NCBI RefSeq assembly: GCF_042682915.1
Contig: NZ_JBHUIW010000001.1
Span: 248,001 to 312,000, forward strand
DNA length: 64,000 nucleotides
Origin: Rhodoplanes azumiensis
GTDB taxonomy: Bacteria; Pseudomonadota; Alphaproteobacteria; Rhizobiales; Xanthobacteraceae
Direction: 5' to 3'
Positions 47,122 to 56,112 of the stretch are shown here, piece after piece. Below the pieces are notes generated by a model. That model was not told the DNA's origin and ran no database searches. It worked only from the letters and a program-made list of their open reading frames with translations. A program made the translations under genes and the position numbers. Every line of letters begins with the position of its first letter. Position 1 is the stretch's first letter.

Positions 47122-47703
47122 TTATCGCACCAGCACGGCCCGATAGCGCTCGTGGACCACGGCGACCGGCGTGCCGTCCGGCAGGTCGAGCGCGGCGCGG
47201 TGCTCGAAGACGTGCACGGCCGCCGCGTGCGGCCCGGCGTTCCGGGTGGCCGCTTCGATCACCTCGGGCGGCGCGACGCTGACGTGGAAGGTGCGGCGCC
47301 GCGCCTTCAGGGCGGAGACCGCCTCGCCGAACGGCGTGTCGCCGCGCAGGCGCTCGCGCATCGCCGCGGTCAGGCGGTCGGCGAAGTACCAGTTCACGGC
47401 ATCGACCAGGATGACGGGGCCGAGCCGGATGTCGACTCGCCGGAGCGTCGTCCCGCGGGCGTCGCCGCCGAGCGCCGCGAGGCTGTCGGGATCGAGCACG
47501 GCGGGCGCCGGCTGGTCGTGCCGTCGCACCGTGATGTGGCCGGAGCCGAGACCGCGCACGCGGCACCAGTCCTCCAGGGCTCTCGTGGCGAGCTGGGTGA
47601 GCAGCAGGCGGCTGCTCAGCGCCTCGGCGGCCGGGACACCCCGCAACGAAGCAGGCTGCAGCTCTTCCGGCTGCAGCGCATCGGGCACCATCACGTCCAC
47701 CAT
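47122..47703 (-). CDS. Hypothetical protein resembling chorismate lyase (UbiC-like fold)
   Basis: 193 residues. RRVDIRLGPVILVDAVNWYFADRLTAAMRERLRGDTPFGEAVSAL and the C-terminal FEHRAALDLPDGTPVAVVHERYRAVLV follow the order of elements in UbiC/UTRA-like folds ('vlL-g-pv-A...L..dtPfG...R..f...g.Pl.v.Er.'). The catalytic residues cannot be assigned, so this is a fold guess, not a function. An ATG at 47691 is an alternative start. Starts 22 bases after the DUF502 stop, so probably cotranscribed. Confidence 0.65.
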   Translation of the reverse strand: MVDVMVPDALQPEELQPASLRGVPAAEALSSRLLLTQLATRALEDWCRVRGLGSGHITVRRHDQPAPAVLDPDSLAALGGDARGTTLRRVDIRLGPVILVDAVNWYFADRLTAAMRERLRGDTPFGEAVSALKARRRTFHVSVAPPEVIEAATRNAGPHAAAVHVFEHRAALDLPDGTPVAVVHERYRAVLVR

Positions 47704-47725
47704 ACGCGAAACGCCCGCCCTCTGT

Positions 47726-48616
47726 TCAACCGGCCGTGGCCGCGGCCTTCCGGGCCGCCTCGCCGTCGCGCCCGTCACCCTCGCGCCCGTCACCGTCCCG
47801 GCCTTCGCCGGCGTGCTCTGCCGCGGCCGCCTTGCCGGCCGCCTCGGCGGCCTGGAGGGTCTGCGCTGCCGCGGCGAGCGCCGCGATCTTCTTCTGGCCG
47901 TCGCCGTTGGGCTGGATCATGCCGGCCGACATCACCAGCTTGGCGGCCGCCTCGACCGTCATGTCGAGCTCGATGATCCGGCTCTTCGGCACGTAGAAGA
48001 AGAAGCCCGTCGTCGGGTTCGGCGTGCACGGCATGAAGCAGGAGACGTGCTCCTCGGCCGGCAGCCGATCCGCGACCTGCTGGCCGGGCGAGGCGGACAG
48101 GAACACCAGCGACCACATGCCGGGCGACGGAAACTCGATCAGCGCCACCTTGCGGAAGCTCGACCCGGTCTCCGAGAACAGCGTCTCGAACACCTGCTTG
48201 AGGCCCTTGTAGAGCGAGCGCACCAGGGGCATGCGATCGAGCAGCCGCTCGCCGAACTCGACCAGCGTGCGGCCGACCAGGTTGGCCGTGAAGAAGCCCA
48301 GCATGGTGAGCGCCAGGAAGGCGATGATCAGGCCGGTCCCGGGGATGCGCCAGGGCAGATAGGTCTCGGGCCGGTACTGGACCGGGATGAAGGGCTGCAC
48401 CAGCGCGTCGACCCAGGTGACGAAGGACCATGTGAGCCACAGCGTGATGGCGACCGGTCCGGCGACGACCAGGCCGGTGAGGAAGTAGTTGCGCAGCCGC
48501 GCGCCGCCCCCGAGCGAGGGCGCCGGGTGCACGAGCGGCTTGTCGGTCGATTTGGACGCCCCGGACTGCGACGCCCCGATGTGCGGGTCCGCGGGCGGCT
48601 TCGGCGTGTCGGTCAC
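47726..48616 (-). CDS. DUF502 membrane protein
   Basis: 296 residues. Two membrane helices (about 42-64 and 92-114) and the conserved block ...GRTLVEFGERLLDRMPLVRSLYKGLKQVFETLFSETGSSFRKVALIEFPSPGMWSLVF match DUF502, an integral membrane family of unknown function. CTPNPTTGFFFYVPKSRIIELDMTVEAAAKLVMSAG is also typical. The C-terminal tail is a charged repeat (GEGRDGDGREGDGRDGE) built on a 15-bp duplication. Follows glmS after 69 bases. Confidence 0.88.
   Translation of the reverse strand: MTDTPKPPADPHIGASQSGASKSTDKPLVHPAPSLGGGARLRNYFLTGLVVAGPVAITLWLTWSFVTWVDALVQPFIPVQYRPETYLPWRIPGTGLIIAFLALTMLGFFTANLVGRTLVEFGERLLDRMPLVRSLYKGLKQVFETLFSETGSSFRKVALIEFPSPGMWSLVFLSASPGQQVADRLPAEEHVSCFMPCTPNPTTGFFFYVPKSRIIELDMTVEAAAKLVMSAGMIQPNGDGQKKIAALAAAAQTLQAAEAAGKAAAAEHAGEGRDGDGREGDGRDGEAARKAAATAG
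47766..47795. repeat. 15-bp tandem duplication in the DUF502 tail
   Basis: TCGCGCCCGTCACCC (47766-47780) is followed by TCGCGCCCGTCACCG (47781-47795), in frame. Confidence 0.9.
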
Positions 48617-48685
48617 GGTCGTCGGCCCTGTCTTCGCGGTCGGCCGCGCGGCGCGGTGCGCGCGACCCGGAGATCGTCGTCGAAT

Positions 48686-50509
48686 CTATTCGACCGTGAC
48701 CGATTTGGCGAGGTTTCGCGGCTGGTCGACGTCGGTGCCCATGATGACGGCCGCATGGTAGGCGAGCATCTGCACGGGCACGGCATACACCATCGGTGTG
48801 ACGGAGGCCGGCATGTGCGGCAGCACCAGCGTGGCGAGCGATTCGACCGCCGCCTCGGCGACGCCCTGCGGATCGGTGAGCAGGATGATCTTGCCGCCGC
48901 GGGCGGCGACCTCCTGCATGTTCGACACGGTCTTCTCGAAGACGCGGTCGTGCGGGGCGATGACGATCACCGGGATCGTCTCGTCGATCAGCGCGATCGG
49001 CCCGTGCTTGAGCTCGCCGGCCGCATAGCCCTCGGCGTGGATGTAGGAGATCTCCTTGAGCTTCAGCGCGCCTTCCAGCGCCAGCGGGAAGCTGGTGCCG
49101 CGGCCGAGATAGAGCACGTCGCGGCTCTTGGCGATGTCACGGGCGAGCTTCTCGACCTCCGGCTCGAGCGCCAGCGCCGCCGTCATATGGCGCGGCACCT
49201 CGATCAGGGCGCGCACCAGGCGGCGCTCGTCGTCCTCGGACAGATTGCCGCGGGCGCGGCCCGCCGCGATGGCGAGGCAGGCCAGCACGACGAGCTGGCA
49301 GGTGAACGCCTTGGTCGAGGCGACGCCGATCTCCGGGCCGGCGAGCGTCGGCATCACGACGTCGCTCTCGCGCGCGATCGTCGAGGTCGGGACGTTGACG
49401 ACCGAGACGACGTGCTGGCCGTTCGCCTTGGCGTGGCGCAGCGTCGCCAGCGTGTCGGCGGTCTCGCCCGACTGGGAAACGAAGACCGAGAGGTTGCCGG
49501 GCGTGAACGGGGCGTCGCCGTAGCGCAGCTCGGAGGCGATCTCGACCTCGACCGGCAGGCGTGCGAACCGCTCGAACCAATATTTGCCGGTCAGGCCGGC
49601 GTAATAGGCGGTGCCGCAGGCCGCGATCGTCACGCGCTGCACGGTCCGGATGTCGAACGGCAGGTCGGGCAACACCACCCGCTCGGCGGCGAAGTCGACA
49701 TAGTGGGCCAGCGTGTGGCCGACCACCTCGGGCTGCTCGTGGATCTCCTTCGCCATGAAGTGGCGGTAGTTGCCCTTGTCGACCAGGAAGGCCGACGCCG
49801 GCGACTTCATCGTCACCCGATTCACCGGGGCGCCGGTCTCGTCGTAGACCTGCAGGCCGCCGCGCTTCAGCACCACCCAGTCGCCGTCCTCCAGATAGCT
49901 GATGGTCGACGTGAAGGGGGCGAGCGCGATGGCGTCGGAGCCGAGATACATCTCGCCGTCGCCATGGCCGACCGCGAGCGGCGAGCCGCGCCGCGCGCCG
50001 ATCAGCAGATCCTCCTCGCCCTCGAACAGGAAGCCGAGCGCGAAGGCGCCGCGCAGCCGCGGTAGCGCCGCCTTGACGGCGGCGACCGGCGACAGCCCGG
50101 TCCCCATCAGGTGGTCGACAAGGTGCGCCACCACCTCGGTGTCGGTCTCGGTGACGAAGCTCGCCCCGTTGCCCTGGAGTTCGTGGCGCAGCTCGTTGAA
50201 GTTCTCGATGATGCCGTTGTGGACGACGGCGACGCGCTTGCCGGCATGCGGATGCGCGTTGGTCTCGTTCGGCCGGCCGTGGGTCGCCCAGCGGGTGTGG
50301 CCGATGCCGATGGTGCCGGCGAGCGGCTCGCGCTCCAGCCGGTGCTCCAGGTTCTTCAGCTTCCCTTCGGCCCGGCGGCGCGTCAGGTGGCCGTGCTCCA
50401 GGGTGGCGACGCCGGCCGAATCGTAGCCGCGATACTCGAGCCGCTTGAGCGCGTCGACCATCCGCGGCGCGACCGCCTCGCGGCCCAGAATTCCGATGAT
50501 TCCACACAT
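48686..50509 (-). CDS. glmS: Glutamine--fructose-6-phosphate aminotransferase GlmS
   Basis: 607 residues. The amidotransferase domain opens MCGIIGILG with nucleophile Cys2, then GIGHTRWATHGRPNETNAHPH. Two SIS isomerase domains follow (AACGTAYYAGLTGKYWFE, FVSQSGETADTLATLR, GRGTSFPLALEGALKLKEISYIHAEGYAAGELKHGPIALID), ending in KSVTVE. Makes glucosamine-6-phosphate for peptidoglycan and LPS. No glmS ribozyme is expected or seen. Same strand as glmU. Confidence 0.98.
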   Translation of the reverse strand: MCGIIGILGREAVAPRMVDALKRLEYRGYDSAGVATLEHGHLTRRRAEGKLKNLEHRLEREPLAGTIGIGHTRWATHGRPNETNAHPHAGKRVAVVHNGIIENFNELRHELQGNGASFVTETDTEVVAHLVDHLMGTGLSPVAAVKAALPRLRGAFALGFLFEGEEDLLIGARRGSPLAVGHGDGEMYLGSDAIALAPFTSTISYLEDGDWVVLKRGGLQVYDETGAPVNRVTMKSPASAFLVDKGNYRHFMAKEIHEQPEVVGHTLAHYVDFAAERVVLPDLPFDIRTVQRVTIAACGTAYYAGLTGKYWFERFARLPVEVEIASELRYGDAPFTPGNLSVFVSQSGETADTLATLRHAKANGQHVVSVVNVPTSTIARESDVVMPTLAGPEIGVASTKAFTCQLVVLACLAIAAGRARGNLSEDDERRLVRALIEVPRHMTAALALEPEVEKLARDIAKSRDVLYLGRGTSFPLALEGALKLKEISYIHAEGYAAGELKHGPIALIDETIPVIVIAPHDRVFEKTVSNMQEVAARGGKIILLTDPQGVAEAAVESLATLVLPHMPASVTPMVYAVPVQMLAYHAAVIMGTDVDQPRNLAKSVTVE

Positions 50510-50636
50510 GGACCGTGCCCCTTTCAGCGGCAGGAGAACCGGGTGGAGCGGCGCGCGGCCGGCCCCCTGGCAGGATCTGAGGATCGGCGACCCGCGCCCG
50601 ATCCCGGGAGCATCGCGCCGCATCGGCCACCGCGAT

Positions 50637-51077
50637 CTACGGCGGCCCGTTCAACCACTTCGCCATCATCACCCGCGGTGCCACCGCGAACCCTTGCTGC
50701 TCGTAGAAGGCGACCACCCCGGTATTCGTCTCCCGCACCAGCAGATGGACCTTCTGGACACCGCGACGGCGCAGCCACTCCTCGGCCGCCGCCACCACGG
50801 CACGGCCGACCCCTGCACCGCGCGAGCCGGGGTCGACCGCGACATACCAGAGCCACCCGCGATGGCCGTCGTGCCCGACCATGACGCTGGCGACGACCCG
50901 GTCGTCCGGCCGGCCACTACCGACCGTTCCGACCAAAATGTCCGAAGCGCTGCCGGCGCGGGCGAAGCGAAAGTCGGTGGCGGGATCGTTGTAGCTCACC
51001 ACCAGTCCGCAGGCACGCCAGAGGGCGACGACGGCGTCCTCGTCCTCGGCGGTGGCGGACCGGATGGTCGGCGTCAT
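50637..51077 (-). CDS. GNAT family acetyltransferase (YpeA-like)
   Basis: 146 residues. IRSATAEDEDAVVALWRACGLVVSYNDP opens like YpeA. The acetyl-CoA site is VDPGSRGAGVGRAVVAAAEEWLRRRG; VRETNTGVVAFYEQQGFAVAPRVMMAKWL ends the fold. Substrate unknown. Sits between glmU and glmS on the same strand; a link to amino-sugar metabolism is possible but unsupported. Confidence 0.88.
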   Translation of the reverse strand: MTPTIRSATAEDEDAVVALWRACGLVVSYNDPATDFRFARAGSASDILVGTVGSGRPDDRVVASVMVGHDGHRGWLWYVAVDPGSRGAGVGRAVVAAAEEWLRRRGVQKVHLLVRETNTGVVAFYEQQGFAVAPRVMMAKWLNGPP

Positions 51078-51136
51078 GGCGTTCTCGCGCGTGGCCCCCC
51101 GGCCGGATCCGGGGACGTTCGCCTCCGGCACCCCGA

Positions 51137-52486
51137 TCACGGCTTTTTCTTGGCGGTCATGACGGCCCGAAAGCGCGCCGCCCAGCCCTCCTTGACGGTC
51201 TGCTTGCCGCGGGCGACCGCGAGGCCGTCGGCCGGGACGTCGGCCGTGATCACCGAACCGGAGCCCACATAGGCGCCGTCGCCGATCGTCACGGGCGCAA
51301 CCAGCGAGGAGTTCGAGCCGATGAAGGCGCCGGCGCCGATGTCGGTCTTGTGCTTGAGCACCCCGTCGTAGTTGCACGTGATGGTGCCGGCGCCGATGTT
51401 CGCCTTCGCGCCGATGCGGGCGTCGCCGATATAGGTGAGGTGGTTCGCCTTGGCGCCCGCCTCGACGGTCGCGGCCTTGATCTCGACGAAGTTGCCGACG
51501 TGGACGTCGCGCTCCAGCACGGCGCCGGGACGCAGCCGTGCATACGGGCCGACGATGGCGCCCGGCCCGACCGTCGCCCCCTCCAGATGCGAGAAGGCGC
51601 GGATGACGGCGCCCTCCTGCACGTTCACGCCGGGGCCGAACACCACATAGGGTTCGATCGTCGCGTCGCGCGCGACCTTGGTGTCGAAGGACAGATGCAC
51701 GGTCTCGGGCGCCACCATGGTGACGCCGGCGTCGAGCAGCGCCGACCGCAGCCGCTCTTGCAGCACGGCGCCGACCTCGGCGAGCTGCGCCTGCGTGTTG
51801 ACGCCCAGCACCTCGCTGTCGTCGGCCGCCTCGGTGACGACGGCACGCAACCCCGTCTCACGGGCAAGCTCGACCACGTCGGTCAGATAGAACTCGCCCT
51901 TGGCGTTGTCGGCGTCGATGCGATCGAGCAGCGCCAGCGCATGCGCCCCCGAGATCCCCATCAGGCCGGCATTGCACAGCCGGATCGCCTTCTCGTCCGC
52001 GTCGGCGTCCTTCTCCTCGCGGATGGCGACGAGGTCGTCGCCCTGCGTGACCAGGCGGCCGTAGCCGGTCGGATCGGCGGGCCGGAAGCCCAGCACCGAC
52101 ACGGCGGCGCCGGCGGCGAGCGGGGCGCGCAGCGCCGCGAGCGTCTCGGGGCGGATCAGCGGCGTGTCGGCGAAGGCGACCAGGATGTCGTCGGCGCCCG
52201 CCTCGAGGGCGGCGCGGGCGGCCAGCACGGCGTGCGCGGTGCCGCGGCGCTCGGCCTGGACGAACACGGCCGCGTCCGGCACCTGCGCCGAGACGGCGGC
52301 CGTGACGGCATCGGCGTTCGGTCCGACGACGACGGCGACCCGGCTGCCGGTCGCCTGCACGGCGGCGAGCACGTGGCCGACCAGCGGCCGGCCGGCGATC
52401 GCGTGCAGCACCTTCGGGCGCGACGAGCGCATGCGCGTACCCTCGCCCGCGGCGAGAACAACGGTCAGGCAGGATCGCGCCGCCAT
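51137..52486 (-). CDS. glmU: Bifunctional GlcNAc-1-phosphate uridyltransferase / glucosamine-1-phosphate acetyltransferase GlmU
   Basis: 449 residues. The pyrophosphorylase domain has VVLAAGEGTRMRSSRPKVLHAIAGRPL. The left-handed beta-helix acetyltransferase domain shows hexapeptide repeats (VGPGAIVGPYARLRPGAVLERDVHVGNFVEIKAA, ...HLTYIGDARIGAKANIGAGTITCNYDG). Makes UDP-GlcNAc. Start at 52486 (MAARSCLT) has GAGGGG 5 bases upstream. Confidence 0.97.
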   Translation of the reverse strand: MAARSCLTVVLAAGEGTRMRSSRPKVLHAIAGRPLVGHVLAAVQATGSRVAVVVGPNADAVTAAVSAQVPDAAVFVQAERRGTAHAVLAARAALEAGADDILVAFADTPLIRPETLAALRAPLAAGAAVSVLGFRPADPTGYGRLVTQGDDLVAIREEKDADADEKAIRLCNAGLMGISGAHALALLDRIDADNAKGEFYLTDVVELARETGLRAVVTEAADDSEVLGVNTQAQLAEVGAVLQERLRSALLDAGVTMVAPETVHLSFDTKVARDATIEPYVVFGPGVNVQEGAVIRAFSHLEGATVGPGAIVGPYARLRPGAVLERDVHVGNFVEIKAATVEAGAKANHLTYIGDARIGAKANIGAGTITCNYDGVLKHKTDIGAGAFIGSNSSLVAPVTIGDGAYVGSGSVITADVPADGLAVARGKQTVKEGWAARFRAVMTAKKKP

Positions 52487-52644
52487 GAGAACCCCTCGTT
52501 GCATCCGGGCCTCGGCCCTGAAGACTGCGCCCTCATAGCCTGCCGAAAGCCCCCCGAAAAGTCGGAACCGATGCCCCGCGGACACGGCGGGGGCCGCCGA
52601 ATTCTGGTAGGTTTTCGTCAGTCGATTCGTAGTTTTAAGGCGAC

Positions 52645-53694
52645 ATGACAGACGTGGCCCGGCAATCCCTCCTGGACGACGGCGACGAGGGTGGCGGCAT
52701 CGGATCGCTGCTGCGGATCGTCGTGTGGGGCCTCACCGCATCGGGCGCTCTCGCGGTCGCGGTGCTGGCGGCACAATCGCAGATCGGCGACCGGCGCGTC
52801 GCTGCCGTGACGACGCCGGCGGCGATCGCCGTGCAGGGCGAGGCGGTTCGCGAGGCCGCCAACCAGGCCGTGCTCCGCGCCTTCGAGGCGGAGCGCGAGG
52901 CGAAGCGGCTCGCCGAGACGGTGCGGGCGCTCGAGGCGGACCGCGACAAGCTCGCCGGTCGGCTCGCCAAGCTCGAAGGACACATCGAGGATCTGACCGG
53001 CTCGGTCGCGACGATCCAGGCGGCCAAGCGCGGCCCCGTCGGGTCCGATCTCGGCGACCTCATGGCGGTCCCGCCGAGTGCCGCGGCGGGCACGTTCCGG
53101 CCGCCGCACCCGACCCCGACCGCCGCCACGGATCCGCGGACGCTGCCGCCGATCGAACCGTCGGAGCCGGCGACCACCGCGACCGCCACCACCAGCGTCC
53201 CGCCGGCCGTCGCGAGTGCGTCCGAGGAGCCGGCCGCCCCGGCGGGGGGCACCTCGGTCGCCGGAACCGTGGCCGGGATGGCGCCGAGCGAGATCCCGCT
53301 GCCGCGGCCGAACCCGAACGCCCAGACGCTCGCGACCCAGGCCGTCGCCGCCCAGACGGGGGCGCCGCGCAACGAGCCGACTTCGGCGCCCGTCCCGGCC
53401 GCCGCGGAGGCCGGCAAGCGCTTCGCCATCGAGATCGGCGGCCCGAACAGCATCGACAGCCTGCGCGGCCTGTGGGCGAAGGTGCGCGACAGCCAGGCCG
53501 GCGAGTTCCTGACCGAGGTGAAGCCGGCGATCGCGCTGCGCGACGGCGGCAAGCCCGGTCTCGTCGAGATGCGGCTCGTCGCCGGGCCGGTGGCGAGCCA
53601 GCTCGCCGCCGCGCGGCTGTGCGCCTCGGTCGCCATCGCCGGTGTCGCCTGCCGGGCGACGAGCTACGACGGCCAGATGCTCGCGCTGCCCTGA
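52645..53694 (+). CDS. Membrane-anchored SPOR-like envelope protein
   Basis: 349 residues. A membrane helix near 23-43 (LLRIVVWGLTASGALAVAVLAAQ) is followed by a coiled coil (about 66-118), a Pro/Ala/Thr-rich linker (about 145-255) and a C-terminal domain (about 260-349, KRFAIEIGGPNSIDSLRGLWAKV...MRLVAGPVASQLAAARLCASVAIAGVACRAT). That end matches the spacing of SPOR peptidoglycan-binding domains (RLvxGPfxs...A..LC..l...g..C). Probably cell-wall or division related. TAAGG precedes the ATG. Divergent from glmU. Confidence 0.75.
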   Translation: MTDVARQSLLDDGDEGGGIGSLLRIVVWGLTASGALAVAVLAAQSQIGDRRVAAVTTPAAIAVQGEAVREAANQAVLRAFEAEREAKRLAETVRALEADRDKLAGRLAKLEGHIEDLTGSVATIQAAKRGPVGSDLGDLMAVPPSAAAGTFRPPHPTPTAATDPRTLPPIEPSEPATTATATTSVPPAVASASEEPAAPAGGTSVAGTVAGMAPSEIPLPRPNPNAQTLATQAVAAQTGAPRNEPTSAPVPAAAEAGKRFAIEIGGPNSIDSLRGLWAKVRDSQAGEFLTEVKPAIALRDGGKPGLVEMRLVAGPVASQLAAARLCASVAIAGVACRATSYDGQMLALP

Positions 53695-53834
53695 ACCGCC
53701 TCGCGCGCCGCGCAGCGGCTTTTCGGCGCGCTTGCGCCGATGCGGCGATCGGGGTTCTCTGCGGCCGACGACAACGGACACGACGACCGCCTGCGCCGAC
53801 GACGGCGCGAGTGGCTTTCGCCGAGAAGGCCCCC

Positions 53835-54218
53835 ATGCGACCCCGTTTCCTGCCCTCCTGCCGCGCCACCAACGGGCTGATCACGGTCGGCTTCCTGGCG
53901 CTCGGCACCGCCCTGTGGATTCGCTACCTGGTGATCGAGAACACGTCGGTCGGGCTCGCCTGCGACGCCGGCACGTACCACCAGACCGGGGTCTGCACGG
54001 TGCGGCTGGTGGCGTCGCGGCTGTTCAATGTCGGGGTGTTCGGCTGGGTGGCGCTCGGCGCCGCGCTGATCAACCTGATCCGCCCGTCGGTGTTCATGCT
54101 CGCGATCGGGCTCGCCGCGAGCGCGCTCGGCGTCGTGCTCTACAATGCCGGCCTCGCCGGCACCGGCGCCGCGATCCTGGCCCTCAGCCTCGCCCGCCCC
54201 GCACGCGAAGAAGCGTGA
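53835..54218 (+). CDS. Small integral membrane protein
   Basis: 127 residues with about four hydrophobic helices (LITVGFLALGTALWIRYLVI; LFNVGVFGWVALGAALINL; SVFMLAIGLAASALGVVLY; GTGAAILALSLA) and one loop with two Cys (LACDAGTYHQTGVCTVR). Function unknown. It converges on the GH17-like gene with a 35-base overlap at the ends, which fits a real gene pair in this dense region. Confidence 0.75.
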   Translation: MRPRFLPSCRATNGLITVGFLALGTALWIRYLVIENTSVGLACDAGTYHQTGVCTVRLVASRLFNVGVFGWVALGAALINLIRPSVFMLAIGLAASALGVVLYNAGLAGTGAAILALSLARPAREEA

Positions 54219-55818
54219 CGGCGAGGAGGACGAAGACGACGGCGAGCCACACGGCCTGCCAGTTCGCGACCGTCTCGTTGAGCACGACGAACCCGGCCGA
54301 CAGCACCAGCGTGAGGGCCATCACGGTCTCGGCCGGCCCGCGCCCGCCCGCCGTCTCGGCCACCGTCCCGGCCGCGCCGGCGGGCCTCACCGCCATCAGC
54401 AGGAACGGCAGCGTCGCCGCGGTGAGGGCCGTGAACGGAAAGTCGCGGTAGCGCGGATCGAAGACGAGCCCGAGCGCCGTCTGCACGGCGAGCACCGCCG
54501 TCAGCACGAGTAGCCAGGCCCCCGCGGTGGCGAGCGCGTCGCCGGTGCGGTCGGCCCGGCCGCCGAGCGCCAGCACGAGGCCGGGCGGCCGCGCGCCGCG
54601 GACCAACAGCCCGGCGCCGACGATCGGGGCTGCGAGCGCGGCGACGGCGAATCCGGCGCCGCGGACCCACCCGCCCCAGCCCAGGCTCTCGACCATGATC
54701 TTCTCGGCCGTCCAGCCGGCCAGCGCGCCGCCGACGACGGCATCGACCGTCACGGCGCCCCACACGGCGGCCGCGATTCCAGCCCTCCCCGGCCCGGCGA
54801 CCAGGACGGCGGCGCCGAACACGGCCAGCACCACGGCGATGCCGAGCCCGGCCTGCTTCATCCAGTCGGGGTGGTCGGACACCGGCTCGCCGACCAGGAA
54901 CTTGGGCGTCCGGTCGCCGGCCGTGAGAATGCCCCAGTGGCCGCCGACCGTGCCTTCGAGGATGCGCTTCCAGGGCTGGTCGAAGGCTTCGATGACGTTG
55001 ACCCGGAAGCCGCCCCGCGCGGCGCGGGCCAGCACGTCCTGCACCACCAGCGCCTCGTTGGAGAGCGACGGCAGCGCGCCCTCGCGCATCCGCCCGGCGC
55101 TCGGCCAACCGACCTCGCCGACCAGGATCTGCCGCCCCGGGAAGACCTCCGCGACCTTGCGCACGATCGCTTCGACATGCGCGCCCGATTCTGCGGCCGT
55201 GATCGGGATGTCCTCCCAGTACGGCAGGATGTGGATGGTGATGAAGTCGACCACCGAGGCGAGGTCGCGGTTGCGCAGCCAGAACTCCCAGACGTCCGCA
55301 TAGGTGACCGGCACCGGCACGGCCGCCTTCACCTCGCGGATGACTCCGCCGAGATCGGCGGCGGACAGCTCGCCGCGCAGCAGCACCTCGTTGCCGACCA
55401 CCACGCCGATGATCACCTGCGGGAATTTCTTCGCCAGCCCGATCGTCCCGGCGATCTCGGCGCGGTTCAGCTCGCGGTGGCTCGACAGCCACAGCCCTTG
55501 CAGCACCTTCAGGCCGTGCTTCTCGGCGATCGCCGGCACCTGGTCGAGACCGTTGCGGATCGAGTAGGTGCGGATGCAGCGGGTCAGCGGCGCGAGCCGG
55601 GCCAGATCCTCCTCGATCTGCCAGGGCTCGACCTTGAGCGTCAGATCGAGCGGGTTCTGGGCGCCGCGGAACGGCGCATAGGAGATGCATTCGAGCTTGC
55701 GGTCGGCCGGTGGCGCGCCGGTGGCGACCGACCCGATCGGGACGGGTCGGCCGAGCCACCACCAGAACCCCGCCACGAGCGCGACGGCGACGACCAGAAG
55801 GCTGAGCGGGAGACGCAT
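54184..55818 (-). CDS. GH17-like membrane protein, probable beta-(1,6)-glucan synthesis
   Basis: 544 residues. After an N-terminal anchor (LSLLVVAVALVAGFWWWLG), residues about 40-310 form a GH17-like barrel: ISYAPFRGAQNP, IRTYSIRNGLDQVPAIAEKHGLKVLQGLWL, acid VVVGNEVLLR, nucleophile region LVGEVGWPSAGR and VNVIEAFDQPWKRILEGTVGGHWGI. The C-terminal half has about eight membrane helices. It resembles proteins annotated as beta-(1,6)-glucan synthase next to ndvB in Bradyrhizobium relatives. No GT2 domain, so transglycosylation is the likely chemistry. Confidence 0.8.
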   Translation of the reverse strand: MRLPLSLLVVAVALVAGFWWWLGRPVPIGSVATGAPPADRKLECISYAPFRGAQNPLDLTLKVEPWQIEEDLARLAPLTRCIRTYSIRNGLDQVPAIAEKHGLKVLQGLWLSSHRELNRAEIAGTIGLAKKFPQVIIGVVVGNEVLLRGELSAADLGGVIREVKAAVPVPVTYADVWEFWLRNRDLASVVDFITIHILPYWEDIPITAAESGAHVEAIVRKVAEVFPGRQILVGEVGWPSAGRMREGALPSLSNEALVVQDVLARAARGGFRVNVIEAFDQPWKRILEGTVGGHWGILTAGDRTPKFLVGEPVSDHPDWMKQAGLGIAVVLAVFGAAVLVAGPGRAGIAAAVWGAVTVDAVVGGALAGWTAEKIMVESLGWGGWVRGAGFAVAALAAPIVGAGLLVRGARPPGLVLALGGRADRTGDALATAGAWLLVLTAVLAVQTALGLVFDPRYRDFPFTALTAATLPFLLMAVRPAGAAGTVAETAGGRGPAETVMALTLVLSAGFVVLNETVANWQAVWLAVVFVLLAVTLLRVRGGRG

Positions 55819-56112
55819 GGAGGCTTCCGTGGGAGAGACGGCAGGTGCCTACCGTGCCGCCGGCGCCGCGCCAAGAGGGCTCTCCGCAGCGGGCACGCGA
55901 GGGGCTTGCGGAGCGGCGTCGAACGGACGATCAGATCCGCCGCCGAAGGGCCTGTCCCGCCCCGGACGAGGACGATCGGGATTGCGGCGCGGACAAGTGG
56001 ACAAGACGATCCGTCCGTCGCAAGATTGACATTGTCGCCATGCCGTAATGCCGCTCCGGTCCACGATGGTTCTCGCCGTCCTGGACGAACTCGCCCAGGC
56101 CCACAGCACATC

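Noticed and set aside
48617..48685. glmS ribozyme
   Set aside because: That ribozyme sits in 5' leaders of Gram-positive glmS genes; the leader here (50510-50636) is short and shows no such structure.
56040..56112. Promoter or leader peptide at TTGACA (56026-56031) before the glucan gene
   Set aside because: The -35 is good, but no -10 hexamer occurs at a proper spacing, and the nearby ATG reads only two codons.
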